A DNA stretch of 64,000 bases. Source: Mesotaenium endlicherianum (Eukaryota; Streptophyta; Zygnematophyceae; Zygnematales; Mesotaeniaceae). The position numbers were made by a program, and so were the translations under genes. Where the stretch lies: assembly GCA_009602735.1 (NCBI GenBank), contig WELA01003228.1, positions 18,281-82,280 on the forward strand, read 5' to 3'. Numbering within the stretch: the first letter of the stretch is position 1; every line of letters starts with the position of its first letter. Shown piece by piece: positions 1-11,618 of this stretch. The notes under the pieces were generated by a model that saw nothing but the letters and a program-made list of their open reading frames with translations, was not told the origin of the DNA and ran no database searches.

Positions 1-1629
1 GACGGCGGCGCGGCGGACGGCCCCCGAGGGGCGCATGAAGGCGGCCAGCGACTGGTACACGCCCGCCCAGCGCAGGCCCGGGAACATGCCGCCCACGCCC
101 GCGCACCGCTCGCCGGCGAAGGGCGCCAGGTCGCGGGCGACGTCGGCCGGCGAGGACCAGCCCAGGTATTTATACTCCATGTCATACTGCCAGGCGTGCA
201 GATCCCCAGGGGATGAGGTTCAGGTTCGGGGCACGGGGCTTTGGGGTTCAAGGTTCAGGGCGGAAGCGGGGAAAGGAAGGCTGGGGGGGGGAAGAGTGGA
301 GGGAGAGGTAAGCTGTGGGGGACGAGGGCAGGCGAGGAGGAGCACCGCAGGCAGGCGCGCGACTTTGCATATTGCACTTCACATGAATCACATCGGCGGA
401 AGAATGAAGTTCGGAGAGCATGAGTGAACTGTGTTGTTACCGGCTGTTTGCTTCCTCAAGGAACAAGATATTCACGTCATTCTCTGGTAGGAACAAAGGG
501 AAGGGCACTCAGTACTACTTGGAGACCAAAGAATCAGCGTGCAAGGGAGAGGAGAGAGGGAGAGGGTGTACATGTTTGCCATTCTCTAGTGCTGAGGAAG
601 CGGGGGGGGGGACGTGGGACATGAAGATTTTATTCAACTTACAACTGCAGCACGCTTGTTGGGAGGAGCGAGGGAGGGAGGGATGATTTCACAGAGGGAG
701 TGAAAGCGGGGAGGAGACCACAGGAGAGAGTGCGCGCGTGCTTACTTGCTTCTTGAAGGGCGCGGATTGGTTCCACCCGCGGAACAGCGACTTGACCTGC
801 AGTTGGTGCAGCTTGATGTACACGTCCAGCTGGCTGTCGCACACACGGAGGCACTCTTCTATTGGCAGGATGCTGGCGTACCGCGCGAGGTACTCCAGGT
901 CGTAGATGTCTTTCATCTCAAAGCCCCAGTGGCCACCCGCATACCCTGCGCATATCCATACACATATATGCATATATACACATATAGTAAGCTTCTGTCT
1001 ATGAAAAGGAGTGAACGACTCAAGCAACATGTGACCCTGAACGATACATGCGAACGATATACTGCAGTAGACGCGCGCATGCCGCAGCTGGAAACGCACA
1101 GCTCCCCAACTGGTCAGACTCCAAACTCCCGCGGAAGAAGGGAGAAGCAGAGACAGGTCAGCACCAAAGAGTAGAGCAGTGAATGCACGTTCAGAGCGTG
1201 ACATGCCGCCCTTCTGCAACATGTACACGCGTGCACGCGTGTGTAAAGAAACGGACCAGTCCTCCATCCCGCTGGGCAGCCGTAGCATGAACACTGATCA
1301 CGTTTTTCGCTTCAGGCAATGAGCCTCGGGAGCCCTCATGGCAGCGCCCATGGCTGCCTGTGGGTGCGTGCGCTCCTGACGCGTTCCAACACCGGTGGAA
1401 GCTTATGAAAAACTTATGAGGTAGCAGAAGAGGGGTGTGCAGAGGGAAGCTCCACGAGGTGGAGCGGCTCCCACTCCCATCGGGACGGGACAAAGCTCAA
1501 GCATCGTCAGCAACATCGCCGTTGCCGACATATCGCCGCGACCAGCAGAAGCACCACAGCCATATCATCGTCGTCGTTGCTGTCGTCGTCTCCCACCGTC
1601 CTCGCCGTCATCTTCGCCATGACTAGCAA

Positions 1630-1663
<34 letters not shown>

Positions 1664-2327
1664 GTCATCATCGTCATCATTGATGTCATCAGCAACGTAG
1701 CTGACAGGCTGGCTGGCCGGGGGGTCTCACCAAAGTGCTTGAGGGGGCCGGTGGAGAAGTCGGGAAGGCAGAGCGTGCGGTTGAGAATGCGAGCGAGCGC
1801 CACCATGGATGCAAACTCGACAGCTTGGTTGCCATGGCCGGCAAAGTGGGAGAGGATGGGCACCAGATAGCTCCTGTCATCTGGCGGCTCCAAAGGACCG
1901 GCAGCAGCCTGCTGGACGCCACATGGCACCCCCGGGCGCTGCAACAGAAATTAGTTATGTTACTCCCAGGCACAGTTTGTGGTAAGAGCCAAAAAATGTG
2001 AGCTGGAAGCTTACAGGCTGCTTACTCCCTGGTCCTGTCCTCGTATATTGTCATTTATATATTATTTATGCTGTTATGTTGACAAACACATTAAAGTCAA
2101 ACTCTTCTTTCTTTCTTTCTTTTCTTCTTTGTCTAACAGCTAACTTGCTGGCAGGTCGCAAGCACCTGGGGCGCGTCGGCAAGGGCCTCCCGCTGACCTT
2201 CAGCGGAGACCATAGGCAGTGGGGCCCTGGCTGTAGTCCCCCCATTTATGACTGCAGCCAGGCAAAGCCACCGGGCTGCCACTTGGCACAATGCAAGGGG
2301 ATGACCCATCACCTTCGTCTTCACCAT
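1..2327 (-). CDS. GDP-fucose O-fucosyltransferase-like protein (partial, C-terminus beyond window)
   Basis: Four exons join in phase on the minus strand: 2327-2166, 1938-1731, 945-746 and 186-1, the last cut by the window edge. The ATG at 2327 is in a good context (GCCATGG). Exon 1 has a hydrophobic stretch (WLCLAAVI) that could be a signal or membrane anchor. Exon 2 carries the best evidence, FAGHGNQAVEFASM followed by ALARILNRTLCLPDF. This is the GDP-fucose protein O-fucosyltransferase signature (GNQ..EF, then LNRTL.LP), where the nucleotide-sugar site begins. Exon 3 starts GGHWGFEMKDIYDL; exon 4 holds YLGWSSP, VARDLAPF and GMFPGLRW. By family, such enzymes move fucose from GDP-fucose to protein or glycan in the Golgi or ER lumen, but acceptor and subfamily cannot be told here. 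Exon 1 is the least certain; the family call is good. Confidence 0.75.
1630..1680. repeat. ATC trinucleotide microsatellite
   Basis: An almost pure CAT/ATC run with a few CGT interruptions lies in the intron between the second and third exons of the fucosyltransferase-like gene. The poly-Ile and poly-Met frames it creates are not genes. Confidence 0.9.
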
Positions 2328-3829
2328 GGCAACTTCAGACTGGTGCCCGATGGAGAAATATTCATATATAGACTAAACGGCAGGGGGGTCTGCGCACTAC
2401 TCGCAGTCGGCGTGTCAACCTCCAACGCAAGAACATACTACTAGTGCTTGGCTCTTATGTTTCAGTCGTTGCGAGTGGTGCATGCGGATCAGCGAATATG
2501 ATTGCTGCTGTACGGCACACATGTTGTACACGAGCTACCTCATAGTGGAGTCTGTGTGAAGGGAAGTTGCAACGGTCATTGCACACTGTGAACCAGCTCG
2601 TCAATGCAGAGCTTCCACGTGCAAAACCTATGTGGTAGGGCCGTGCAAACGATGCAGGCATTTAAGCTTAGTTAGTAAGTTAGCAGGCACATTGGTTTCG
2701 ATATAAGTTACTGACAGCGGAAATACGTCCTGCCATTTAGATCAATCGGGAAAATGAAATTCGCGTATACTGGTGTTAGCCTGGACAGTGAACTTCATCA
2801 CTGGGTCAATACATTACAATCCACATTCTAAGTCAGGACACCTGATAGTGAGCGCAGAAGAATGTCATCGGCGGAGAGGCCCGCTGTGCCCTTACGTACT
2901 TGTGAAGAAACTGTACACAGTGTACTGCTAGTTGCGCGTGCTGAGAAACAGGGAAGGTTGCAGGGAATGTTCAACGAGCTAAGAGATGGTCCAAGATTGC
3001 CTGGAGGATGTAGCCTTCCGTATCTCGAGTCGAGTGTAGCCCCACACAGCCCCCCACAGCCCGACATGAACTGCACGCCTCATGTGTGCCGCACGCCAAA
3101 AGTTGCATGACGGCAAACTAGGCATCGTTCACAATTGTCCACAGTCGTCCACAATCGTCTGACGCCGGTCTGACGTCCATCATCGTAGCTCCCGCCCGCT
3201 CTTGGCTCCCGGCCCCGATAACAGTTCGACTGAACCAGACTGAACCTAGACTGGCCTGGACTGGCCTATAGCCCAGGCCCCCAACCTGAGCCCGACCAAG
3301 CCTGACCAAGCCCGAAGGTCAACCCGGTTCCTCCTGAGCCAGTCAAGCCAACCCAAGCCTGTCTCCAGCAAGGAAGAATCGTGTGACATAGCTAGAGCTC
3401 GCGCTTCAGACAAGCTTGTTTCCTGACACCCACTGACACCAACTGAATCGGTTCCAACAGGTACCAACTTCCGAGTCTTTGAGGCTGGAGCCACCTGAGC
3501 CAGCGGCCCGGTTTACTGTGGCCACTGGCACTCAGTTGATCAACGCGAATAGCGAAATTGGAAATGACGAGATCGAAGCGACGAAGACAAAACAGCTAGA
3601 CAAAAAAGCGTTTACAGTGCACAGGCACAAAATTGATCGAGGGGTTGTCAAATCCCCTCCATACGATGTCGCGCTTCGTCTACTCCTTGTCGTCCCGAAA
3701 TCGTTGCCAAAAAATAGGATTACTCCACGAGTACATCCTTATTTGAATCCCCTACCTAATTTTGACAGTCCTTGTCGATAGAGTGATCGGCGAGGAGGGG
3801 TCGTTCGAGGGTTCGAACACATCTCAGGA

Positions 3830-3859
3830 TTTCAAACCTGCTCGAGAGCAGGTTTGAAA
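3830..3859. repeat. Perfect 14-bp inverted repeat
   Basis: TTTCAAACCTGCTC is followed after two bases (GA) by its exact reverse complement, giving a 14 bp stem with almost no loop. No T-run follows, so it is not a terminator of the usual kind. It could be a cruciform-prone site or the tip of a decayed element. Confidence 0.85.
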
Positions 3860-3870
3860 ATACGAGTTCG

Positions 3871-3899
3871 ATTGATTGAAACCACGAAGTTCAATCAAT
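3871..3899. repeat. 10-bp inverted repeat with 9-nt loop
   Basis: ATTGATTGAA and TTCAATCAAT are exact reverse complements separated by nine bases, and lie 11 bases after the preceding hairpin. A further copy of TTCAATCAATCA follows at about 3911. Two hairpins in 70 bases suggest a small structured repeat. Confidence 0.75.
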
Positions 3900-6430
3900 T
3901 TTTTACCAACTTCAATCAATCACGTCGCGCCTAAAGCCCACATTTTTACCGCGCTCAAATTTAAAATGTACTTGCAGGTACCAGTTCGTACTTTTCAATA
4001 AATCAAGTCGCGATCGATATGCCCACTGTAAACGGGGCCAGGTCCGCCAGAACTCGCAACGTTATTATATACGGACCATCGTGGACCACAAACGACCATT
4101 GAGGATGGAAGTCCTCGAAGGGCATTTCCGGTCCACGATATGTGACGATAAAACAAACAAAAAACAAAAGTACTTTTCTGGTTGTCGTCATGCCGACTGT
4201 AATCAGGTCATGCTAGCCGTTACACTCTACCACAAGGGTGATGATATACACTGCCTTCAATGGTGAGCTTTACATCCCCTTAACTTCCAAGTAGCTCTCT
4301 TGACTCTTGAGTATTTGCCCTTTGAGGTGCTTTGAGGGCCACCATGTGTTCTTCTAGAGTGCTCTTGGGCGTCTTGATTGCCTTCACATGTTGCTTACAC
4401 ACTCTCTCTCAGGTCCGACAAATGTAGAAGAGAATGTACCACTCCACTGTTATTGGGTCTTATGCCTATCGAGTATTAAGCTGCTTTTGTCTCTCTTTCT
4501 ATATTGTTTCCAACCCTGATCGCTCTGTAACTTACATTGAGAGCAAGTCCACACCTTGAAAATGTGCAAGTCACGAAACAGGCCCACTCAATTCACTCGA
4601 AAAGCTCTAGGTACTGATCCCCATCAACCTGGGTGGGACAAAAGAGTGGACCCAAGCTTTCCTATCTCCGAGACCCACATATGACAGCGCTCCATAGATC
4701 TAGTGTATAGGTTTTCGCAATTTTTGACCGGCCAAAATAGCAGACAAATGAATTCGCACAAAAAGTCTCGAATCGCCAACAATCTTTCTATCTTTTGAAG
4801 TCGTCGACAAGCTCTTACATTCAGTTTTGTATGAAGTCAACTTTTTTTGTTGACAGAGTCCATCCCGCGTGTTTAGGATGTTGCTAGATGCGTGGTATTT
4901 GACACGTGTACATGATCATAAGCATTGGTGGAACATTTTGCACATACTATCAATTTGATTTCACTTCTCCGATATGGGAGGGTTTTTTCATTCCCATGCG
5001 CCACGTAGAAGTTAAATTGTTGAAATATTCTCATGGGGAACATTTACGACAATAAGTGACTAGTTGAATAGAATGATTGTCGAGCCTTCGCAACCGCATT
5101 CACTTATGTGGGCATTTCATTGTCTTTTGATGTGTGTCAAGCCATTTCATTGTTCATTCAAGAGAACATGTGTGGTAATGAAAGTCGAGTCATGAGGTGT
5201 TTTGGACTTCATCAGATTGGAATATATGTTCAAGAGTTGTCGAAGATGTGAAGCTCTTCAATGACGACTTCTAACACCGTGTGACTCTGTGATCAATCAG
5301 AATTAAGCGCACCTACGAGAACTACCACCTCTTCATGGTAACGGTGTAAATATTTGAACTTCTTTTAGTCGCCGCTTTATTTGAATCTGAAGACTACGTA
5401 TTTTGTTCACTTGAACACATTCATGACCAACTTTTGCTTCCCCGCCCTCACCCTGCGCAAATTGTTGACAAACGTATGGACCCAACAGTAAAAGTAGTAA
5501 TTTGATGCGGTTTTTTAGAACTCATATCCAAAATGGGGAACGATTCCACTGCACTTGTTACGAGTTTGCTAGTGATGGATGGAGATTTGTCGCGCCATTC
5601 CGCGCCGGTAGATGCTTTTTAGGGTGCGTATCGACACGACTTGCTTGGACAAGATTGATTGTTACACTGCATTCATGATATTTGAGGCAATTGACTACCC
5701 CTTAAGCTTATGCCAAAGCCAATGTGCTCAACTCTTTATACGGGATTGCAATACGATTATTTGTCCCTCGGTATTATGAGACCATTTATGTAGATAACAA
5801 TTCAAAGTTTGTTGAAAGCAAGGAACTTGTGAAGGAAAATGAGGAGAAGCTAAGCTTGGCACTAGGAGCTGTATGGGTGGAAGTTTCAGGTTTGTTAGTG
5901 TCCGGCAGTTGATACATTAGCACACCTTATGATCCATATAAAAGTTTGTATACAAAACTAAATTGAACTCATCATCTACTTATGCCTTACCGGAAGGGTG
6001 TTTGGTTATTGTACATGCACACAATCATTGTAGTAACAATTCTTGGTGATTGGTTTTCAACTTCTTCTTAAATGTATTAGCAACCCGACAATGGACGCAT
6101 TTCTAGCTGCTCAATACCCTAACAGGTGTTAACAGTAGCATGATGGCATTGCATAGAAGCACTACCACTCTCTACATTTGATGCCGATGTTCAACAACTT
6201 TAGCGCAGATTATTAAGTAGCATCAAAGTAATATTGTAGTGAAAAGACCTCGACGATATTATCGGCAAAGTATATTCCTATTTGCTCATTGTTCCTCTTC
6301 AAAATAATTGCTTGCTTGGCATGTCGTATGCGTAACCCCACTGTCGAATAGTATGGTGTCATTTATAGTGCCCACATAAGTCATGATTTGATGCGTAGTA
6401 TCCACCACTTTTACCCCCAGCAACCTACAC

Positions 6431-8601
6431 TCATGCCATAGGACGCACTCCTCTTGCCAGTTGGGCAAGTTGCAATGTATCTTGTGGAATCTGCACAAGC
6501 CCAGTAGTTAAACACCTCTAGTTAAGATCCGGCCATCATGATGCTGCAAGCAGAAAGGAGTCATTCTTGTCCTTGTGAGACATGCTTCTAGTAACCAGCT
6601 GGCAACAAAACCAATGGCGTGCAGTGTAACAATTATAGGAGCACACATTCAGCCAATCTCTAAGAAAGCAGAAACAAGTATCTGACGATGCGGTCAATCT
6701 AATTGAGGTTGTCCAGCAACCCTTGACTTGGCTATGAAAGAGCTGTAAAGCACTAACATGCATAGGTATCAAAAAAACTATGCATAACCAAGTTTTTAAA
6801 ACATATGCGACTCTCCATTTCGTACAAAAAGAACGTATTGGATGAGACTTGGGGAGGGGTGCATGATGAATACTTACGTCTTGCAGAATGCCGTCCACCT
6901 GATTACGAGCAATTTTCAACAGCTTTATAGCCCTGTCCAGATCGCTTGTAGAGGAGGAACCCACCCGAGCTTTCTTCGTAAACTCTCGACCTCCAAGTAC
7001 ACTCTCAGCAAATGCTAGATTATCCAATAGCTGCCCAAAGTACTCTGCTTGTATCAGGCGCTGATCTGAGGTGATGGACAAGCCATAAGTTTCTGAACAC
7101 ATTACGAAGAGACTGAGCGAGAAGCAGACGTCTGAAATCACATAGTGCTCATTTCCATCACAAAAATTGCCGACTTGAAAGTTTCTCCAGCAATGACAGT
7201 CTAAACCCATAAGCGGTGGCCCATAGCAGCACACGCAGTCCAACAGATGCAGCACATGTCAAAAATGGATCGAGGTCTTATGAACTAGTACCTCAGCAAT
7301 CTCTTCCCTGTCGACCCCATAATCTAATTCCAAGTCTGGTAGCGTCGATTGGAGTTCAACTCGGACTCGATTTAGTATTCTGCAAAATATACATTTCCCT
7401 CTTAACTCCAACTTTTCCTCTTGCCAAGTAGACATACACCAAGCGAGCATATAGACAAGTGAAAACAAGAGATGTCACACCAGAGTGAGCATCTGAACAT
7501 CCACAACACTTCGACAATTTGAATGAGCGTGCCTAATAGTAAAAAGCACGACCATCATGCACCTCGAGTTGCTGCCAAATGTTGGAGAACTGCAATGTGC
7601 TGTGCAAATTAAGCATGGCAGCAGTTCGTTACTTGAATCACGTGCCACTCACGTGCATGACACTTGTATGTCTGGTGGCGGCTCAGAGTCATCCTTCAAT
7701 GACTGCAGACTAGTAGACAGGTTTGATAACACCTCCAGTGCATTCAGGGCCCCTTGCAATGCTCTTTCTCCAGGGTCAACATACAATTCCCCTCTAGCTG
7801 CCTGGCCAATGACAACAATACAAGGTCCCATGTTATACAACATATTGCCCGTGTCAGAATGGCTGCATGCTGGAAAATTATATATGCAAAAGGAAAATAA
7901 ACCATACGTCTGCCTACCAGGGGGGCACGCCCCAACTCTTGAACACAATATTGCAGCTAAAGCATTTGCACCTCTTTGTCCACTCATACAATGAGTCAGT
8001 TTCGTATCATGCACGCTGAGCTCGACAATAAGTCCTGACATTTTTCATGAGTAAAAGCAGACTACCGTAGCTCACAAATGGTTAACATCCTATATTACTA
8101 CTATATTGCCGGATGCGAATATTGTCAGACGTTATAGCTGGTTGATATGTACATGCCAAAATCCAGGACTTCTCGCACGAGGCGATATGTTTTTACCGGC
8201 TGGTATCCAGCAAGGAAGAGCGGAAGACTAAGCAGAAATGCGCGGCGGGATAATGTGAATGTTTCCCCATCAGAGATCTCTCTAGCTTCCTGCGACCAAG
8301 CTTCACCAGAACCTAGACATTGGCATTGAAACCTTGATATAAATTCGGAAAAGAGGCGTCCTACTTTTGGACATACTACTGTGTGCAGCTTTGGATTCAA
8401 TAAAACTTGTTCTTGGCTACAATCGTTTTTTATATAACCTCTTCTCCTGCATTCATTTGAAGCAGCACCCCATTGAAATGGTACTCCTTTCACACTCAAA
8501 AGCGGAAGATAGTAGAACGTGCTTTCTCTGATACCACCAGGAGCTCTGGTACAAAGAAAGGTGAGACAAGCCATAAAACAAAGAAATCCTGTAAGCTTCA
8601 T
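6431..8601 (-). CDS. Predicted thylakoid-lumen protein with twin-arginine signal
   Basis: Minus-strand gene, exons approximately 8601-8197, 7801-7653, 7379-7292, about 7105-6880, and 6490-6431. Exon 1 begins with a long plastid-transit-like region and ends in LSRRAFLLSLPLFLAGYQP, a twin-arginine pair before a hydrophobic core. This is the pattern of a bipartite transit peptide for Tat import into the thylakoid lumen. Exon 2 starts AARGELYVDPGERALQGALN; later exons are helical and polar (DLDRAIKLLKIARNQVDGIL), ending ARGVRPMA. Exons 1-2, 2-3 and 4-5 join in phase. The exon 3-4 join does not fit cleanly, so a small exon or another splice site is probably missed there. I do not recognise the family; location is inferred from the signal alone. 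It is divergent from the ceramidase gene, 835 bp away. Confidence 0.55.
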
Positions 8602-9436
8602 AAGACGAGACTCAACTCTGCGCTTTCACGTAAGCACGCGGCACAACGCGACAACATTGCTCAAACGTCGTTGATTGAAGTCTGCATCGAAAATGAGAAC
8701 ACGCCAACACGCACCAGAAAGATATTTGGTGAATGTTCTTGTAGTATAGTTTATTAAATGTTCTTACAGGGCAATTTTTTCAGCAAATTTAGCTTGGTCG
8801 ATTAATGTTCCGTGCGAGCTGGTTAGAGTACCGACGAGTCGCGTGAACTCGGTTTCTTAAACTTGGTTCTGTACGCGCGGTCTTGTCAAAATTGCATGAA
8901 TTCTCCTAGAGGCCACCGGAAAATCTTATGATCGTTCATGGTGCTCAAATGAGGAGCTTCTAGTACGATTGTTTCTTGCTCAATGTTGTCATTGCTGTGA
9001 TACTGAGATACGTTTGGGAATGATAGCCTCGAGGAAAACCTACGCGAAAGACTGGAGTTCGATGTCGTCCTGCTGCTAATGATGTAAGTCTCAAGCAAGT
9101 CAATTCATGATATTTGTAAGACCATCATTGTGCAGGATTTAGAGCAGTGTATGCTTGCTCTGAGGAGAAGCTGATGACCCGATTTATCTTATAACCTATT
9201 TCCTTATGTATGGCGATTGTTTTGAGATCAGTTGAAAGCATCAATTGTGGACATAGGGAAAGCGTGGTGATCTAGCGGACTATACAGGCTACGGACGACA
9301 TATAACCCTATGCATGCTAGACACCGGAATTTTTTATTGAGGTTACGTGGATGAGAGTTCCTGACGTGACTTGTTGAGTATGCAGACGTTCTTAGTTTAG
9401 AGAAAGAGTTGTATTCAGACGACGCAGGTCACGAGC
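8602..9436. promoter_or_regulatory. Shared upstream region of lumen-protein and ceramidase genes
   Basis: These 835 bases separate two divergent gene starts and hold no supported ORF. They should contain both promoters and 5' untranslated regions, but I see no element I can name with confidence. Confidence 0.4.
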
Positions 9437-10190
9437 ATGTCTCTGGAGTCTGCTGGTTTTCCAACTCTGGCGAATGAGTCAGCACCCGGATTTTGGGGAC
9501 CCATCACGTCGAGCACGCAATGGTGTGAAGAAAATTATGCTTTCTCTCCGTAAGCCTTCTCCCCAACCTCCTGGCTTTTCAGTCTTGAGCTTTTAGTGGC
9601 CATTGATGAATGTTACACACTGCACGCCTTGCCCAGGGGTTCTCATCTTGTCTCGCTCATGCAAAGTGTCATTGTGTGCTCCGTGATCCCTCAGCTATGT
9701 TGCAGAGTTTTTCAACACAATCTCCAATGCATTTTTCCTCGTCCTAGCCGGATTTGGCCTTTGGCATTCCATCAAGCAAGGGTTTGAGAGGAGGTTTCAC
9801 TACCTATACGTCTCCCTCGTGGTTGTGGGCATAGGCTCTGCCCTTTTCCACGCAACTCTACAGCATGTGTAAGTGCCAACTGTCTCCAGCTGACTATTAT
9901 GAAGTGCTTCCTTTGCAGTTCCTGTCCTTCCGGATAGCATATAGAACAGCGCTTGGAGTGTTTTGTGGATGTTGTCTCCAGCGATAGAGTAGTTTGAGGG
10001 AGACTTTGTTGCTGGAGCAAAGCTTGTTGAGGCACTAAATCCGTATGTCTCAACCTGTGGTGGCGCCTAATGCTATCGACACATGTCGTTTCCGCCAGTG
10101 GATTTTAGTAGTCTGATCTGCATATAAAGGGAAAGGCAGTAACTGAACTATATTGCCATATTTGCAATATGAATTTATGCGTATGTGTGT

Positions 10191-10225
<35 letters not shown>

Positions 10226-10977
10226 TGTCCAGCAATCCTAGTGAACCTGGACCTCTCCTCACCCCCCATAGCCTGGCCGCCTCATACCAAACTCATTGTC
10301 CAGTTTACTGCATCATCAAGACATTGTAGCTGTGCTCCTAGTTCTGTGAGAGTTACGCCTGTCAAAATCACGCTTGTTCACTGTTATGACTGAGCTCCTT
10401 TTCTGTGTCTTCTGTTGCGCGTCGGACACTGTCTTTCTTTGCACCGTGCAGCCAGCAGCAGAGCGACGAGACGCCCATGGTGTGGGGCATGCTGCTCTAC
10501 ATGTATGTCCTGTTCTCTCCCGAGTGGCACTATAAGTACTCCATGCCCACGTTCCTGGTGCTCTACGGGACGCTCTTTGCCATCATTCACTCGCAGCTCC
10601 GCTTCGTGGTCATCTTCCAGCTGCACTATATCTTCCTCTGCCTGCTGTGTGCCCCTCGATGGGTGAAGTACTACTACCAGACGCAGGATCGGCGGGCTCG
10701 CAGTCTTGCCCATTGGTACCTCTTTGTGCTCGTCGTCGGCACAGGGTGTTGGTTAGCCGACAGACACATGTGCTCCTCGATGAGGGCACTTCCTGTCAAT
10801 CCCCAGGGGCACGCGTGGTGGCACCTCTTCATGAGCATAAATTCCTACTTAGGTATAGCCTTCTTGCAGTACTGCCGCGGTGTGCAGCTTAACTGGAAGC
10901 CGGAGGTGAGGTACTGCTTAGGCATTCCTTATATACGCATAGATAAGGGAGAGGAGAAAGCCAAGAAGGAGGCATGA
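9437..10977 (+). CDS. Alkaline ceramidase (CREST-superfamily membrane hydrolase)
   Basis: Three exons join in phase: 9437-9549, 9695-9868 and 10452-10977, giving 270 residues, the usual size for the family. The N-terminus reads GFWGPITSSTQWCEENYAF, as in eukaryotic alkaline ceramidases. The catalytic zinc-site pattern is complete: SALFHATLQ (Ser and first His), DETPMVW (Asp) and the paired histidines of GHAWWHLFMS. Several hydrophobic segments fit a seven-helix membrane protein. By family it hydrolyses ceramide to sphingoid base and fatty acid in ER or Golgi membranes, controlling the ceramide/long-chain-base balance. The tail is short and lysine-rich (KGEEKAKKEA); its last residues are not a classic KKxx retrieval signal. 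Substrate chain preference cannot be read. The second intron holds a GT microsatellite. Confidence 0.9.
10181..10224. repeat. GT dinucleotide microsatellite
   Basis: About 20 GT units with a few interruptions in the second intron of the ceramidase gene. Alternating purine-pyrimidine tracts of this length can adopt Z-DNA. Confidence 0.9.
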
Positions 10978-11618
10978 TTATCCCACGGATCCATCACAAT
11001 ATAAGAAAAGTCAAAAGTTGCTTCTTAAGAGCGTCCGTCAAAGCTAAGGCTGCTGTAAATAAACATATAGGAGAAACTGGTGGTGGATTGTTGGATATGA
11101 CTGAAAGTATGTCGATAGGTATTGGCGGTTGGTGTGGTTGCTGCGAGATCTGGATATGCAGAAGATTCTTATTGACAATAGTTGAACAAGTTAGTGCAAG
11201 TCATAAGCTTACAAAAGAAGATCACCTTGATTCATGTGCATACCATTATCGGAATACATGGCACTTGAGCAGTACTATTAAGGATCCTGCTGGTTGTATT
11301 TAAACCACTTCTTGTGGGTAATCTATGGGCGCGAATGGTGCCTCCTGAAATTTTTGCAATGGATGGGATTTAAGCCCCTTGTCGGCTATTCATGCAACAC
11401 CCATTTGACCCCTCTCATGAGGTATACATACAAATTTGGCGTTGCACATGTGTGCGGTCAGATTTGACTCATGGCCGCTAAATATGATTATGAAAAGCAG
11501 CAGGAAGAACTGGACAAAACTGCTTTTGAAGCGGGAGGACAGGTGCGTGGGCGGATGAAGGATGCTGACAAGGATCTGCATGATTTACACCTGGAATATC
11601 GATCAGGCGACAGCTTTT
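10978..11618. other. Convergent intergenic space
   Basis: About 640 bases between the stop codons of the ceramidase gene (plus) and WDR75 (minus). It should hold both 3' untranslated regions; no clear gene is visible. Confidence 0.5.

Larger units (their letters stand above)
2328..6430. other. Gene-free interval, no supported coding sequence
   Basis: This 4.1 kb stretch lies between the start of the fucosyltransferase-like gene and the 3' end of the thylakoid-lumen gene. The first 1.4 kb is mixed in composition; 3130-3480 has short imperfect repeats (GTCCACAA and CTGAACC/GGCCTGGACTGG units); from about 3.8 kb it becomes AT-rich and resembles decayed repeat DNA. Open frames are short and show no convincing domain. 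Two strong inverted repeats are listed separately. Confidence 0.6.

Noticed and set aside
1577-1870. Frames with poly-Ile and poly-Met across the ATC repeat
   Set aside because: Produced by the trinucleotide microsatellite in an intron of the fucosyltransferase-like gene.
5724-5912. A frame with LNSLYG and IYVDNNSKFV, weakly like family-B DNA polymerase motifs (as in Polintons or linear plasmids)
   Set aside because: The two motifs are far too close together, the Asp-Thr-Asp core is not present, and no other polymerase or capsid part is nearby. Probably chance in AT-rich DNA.
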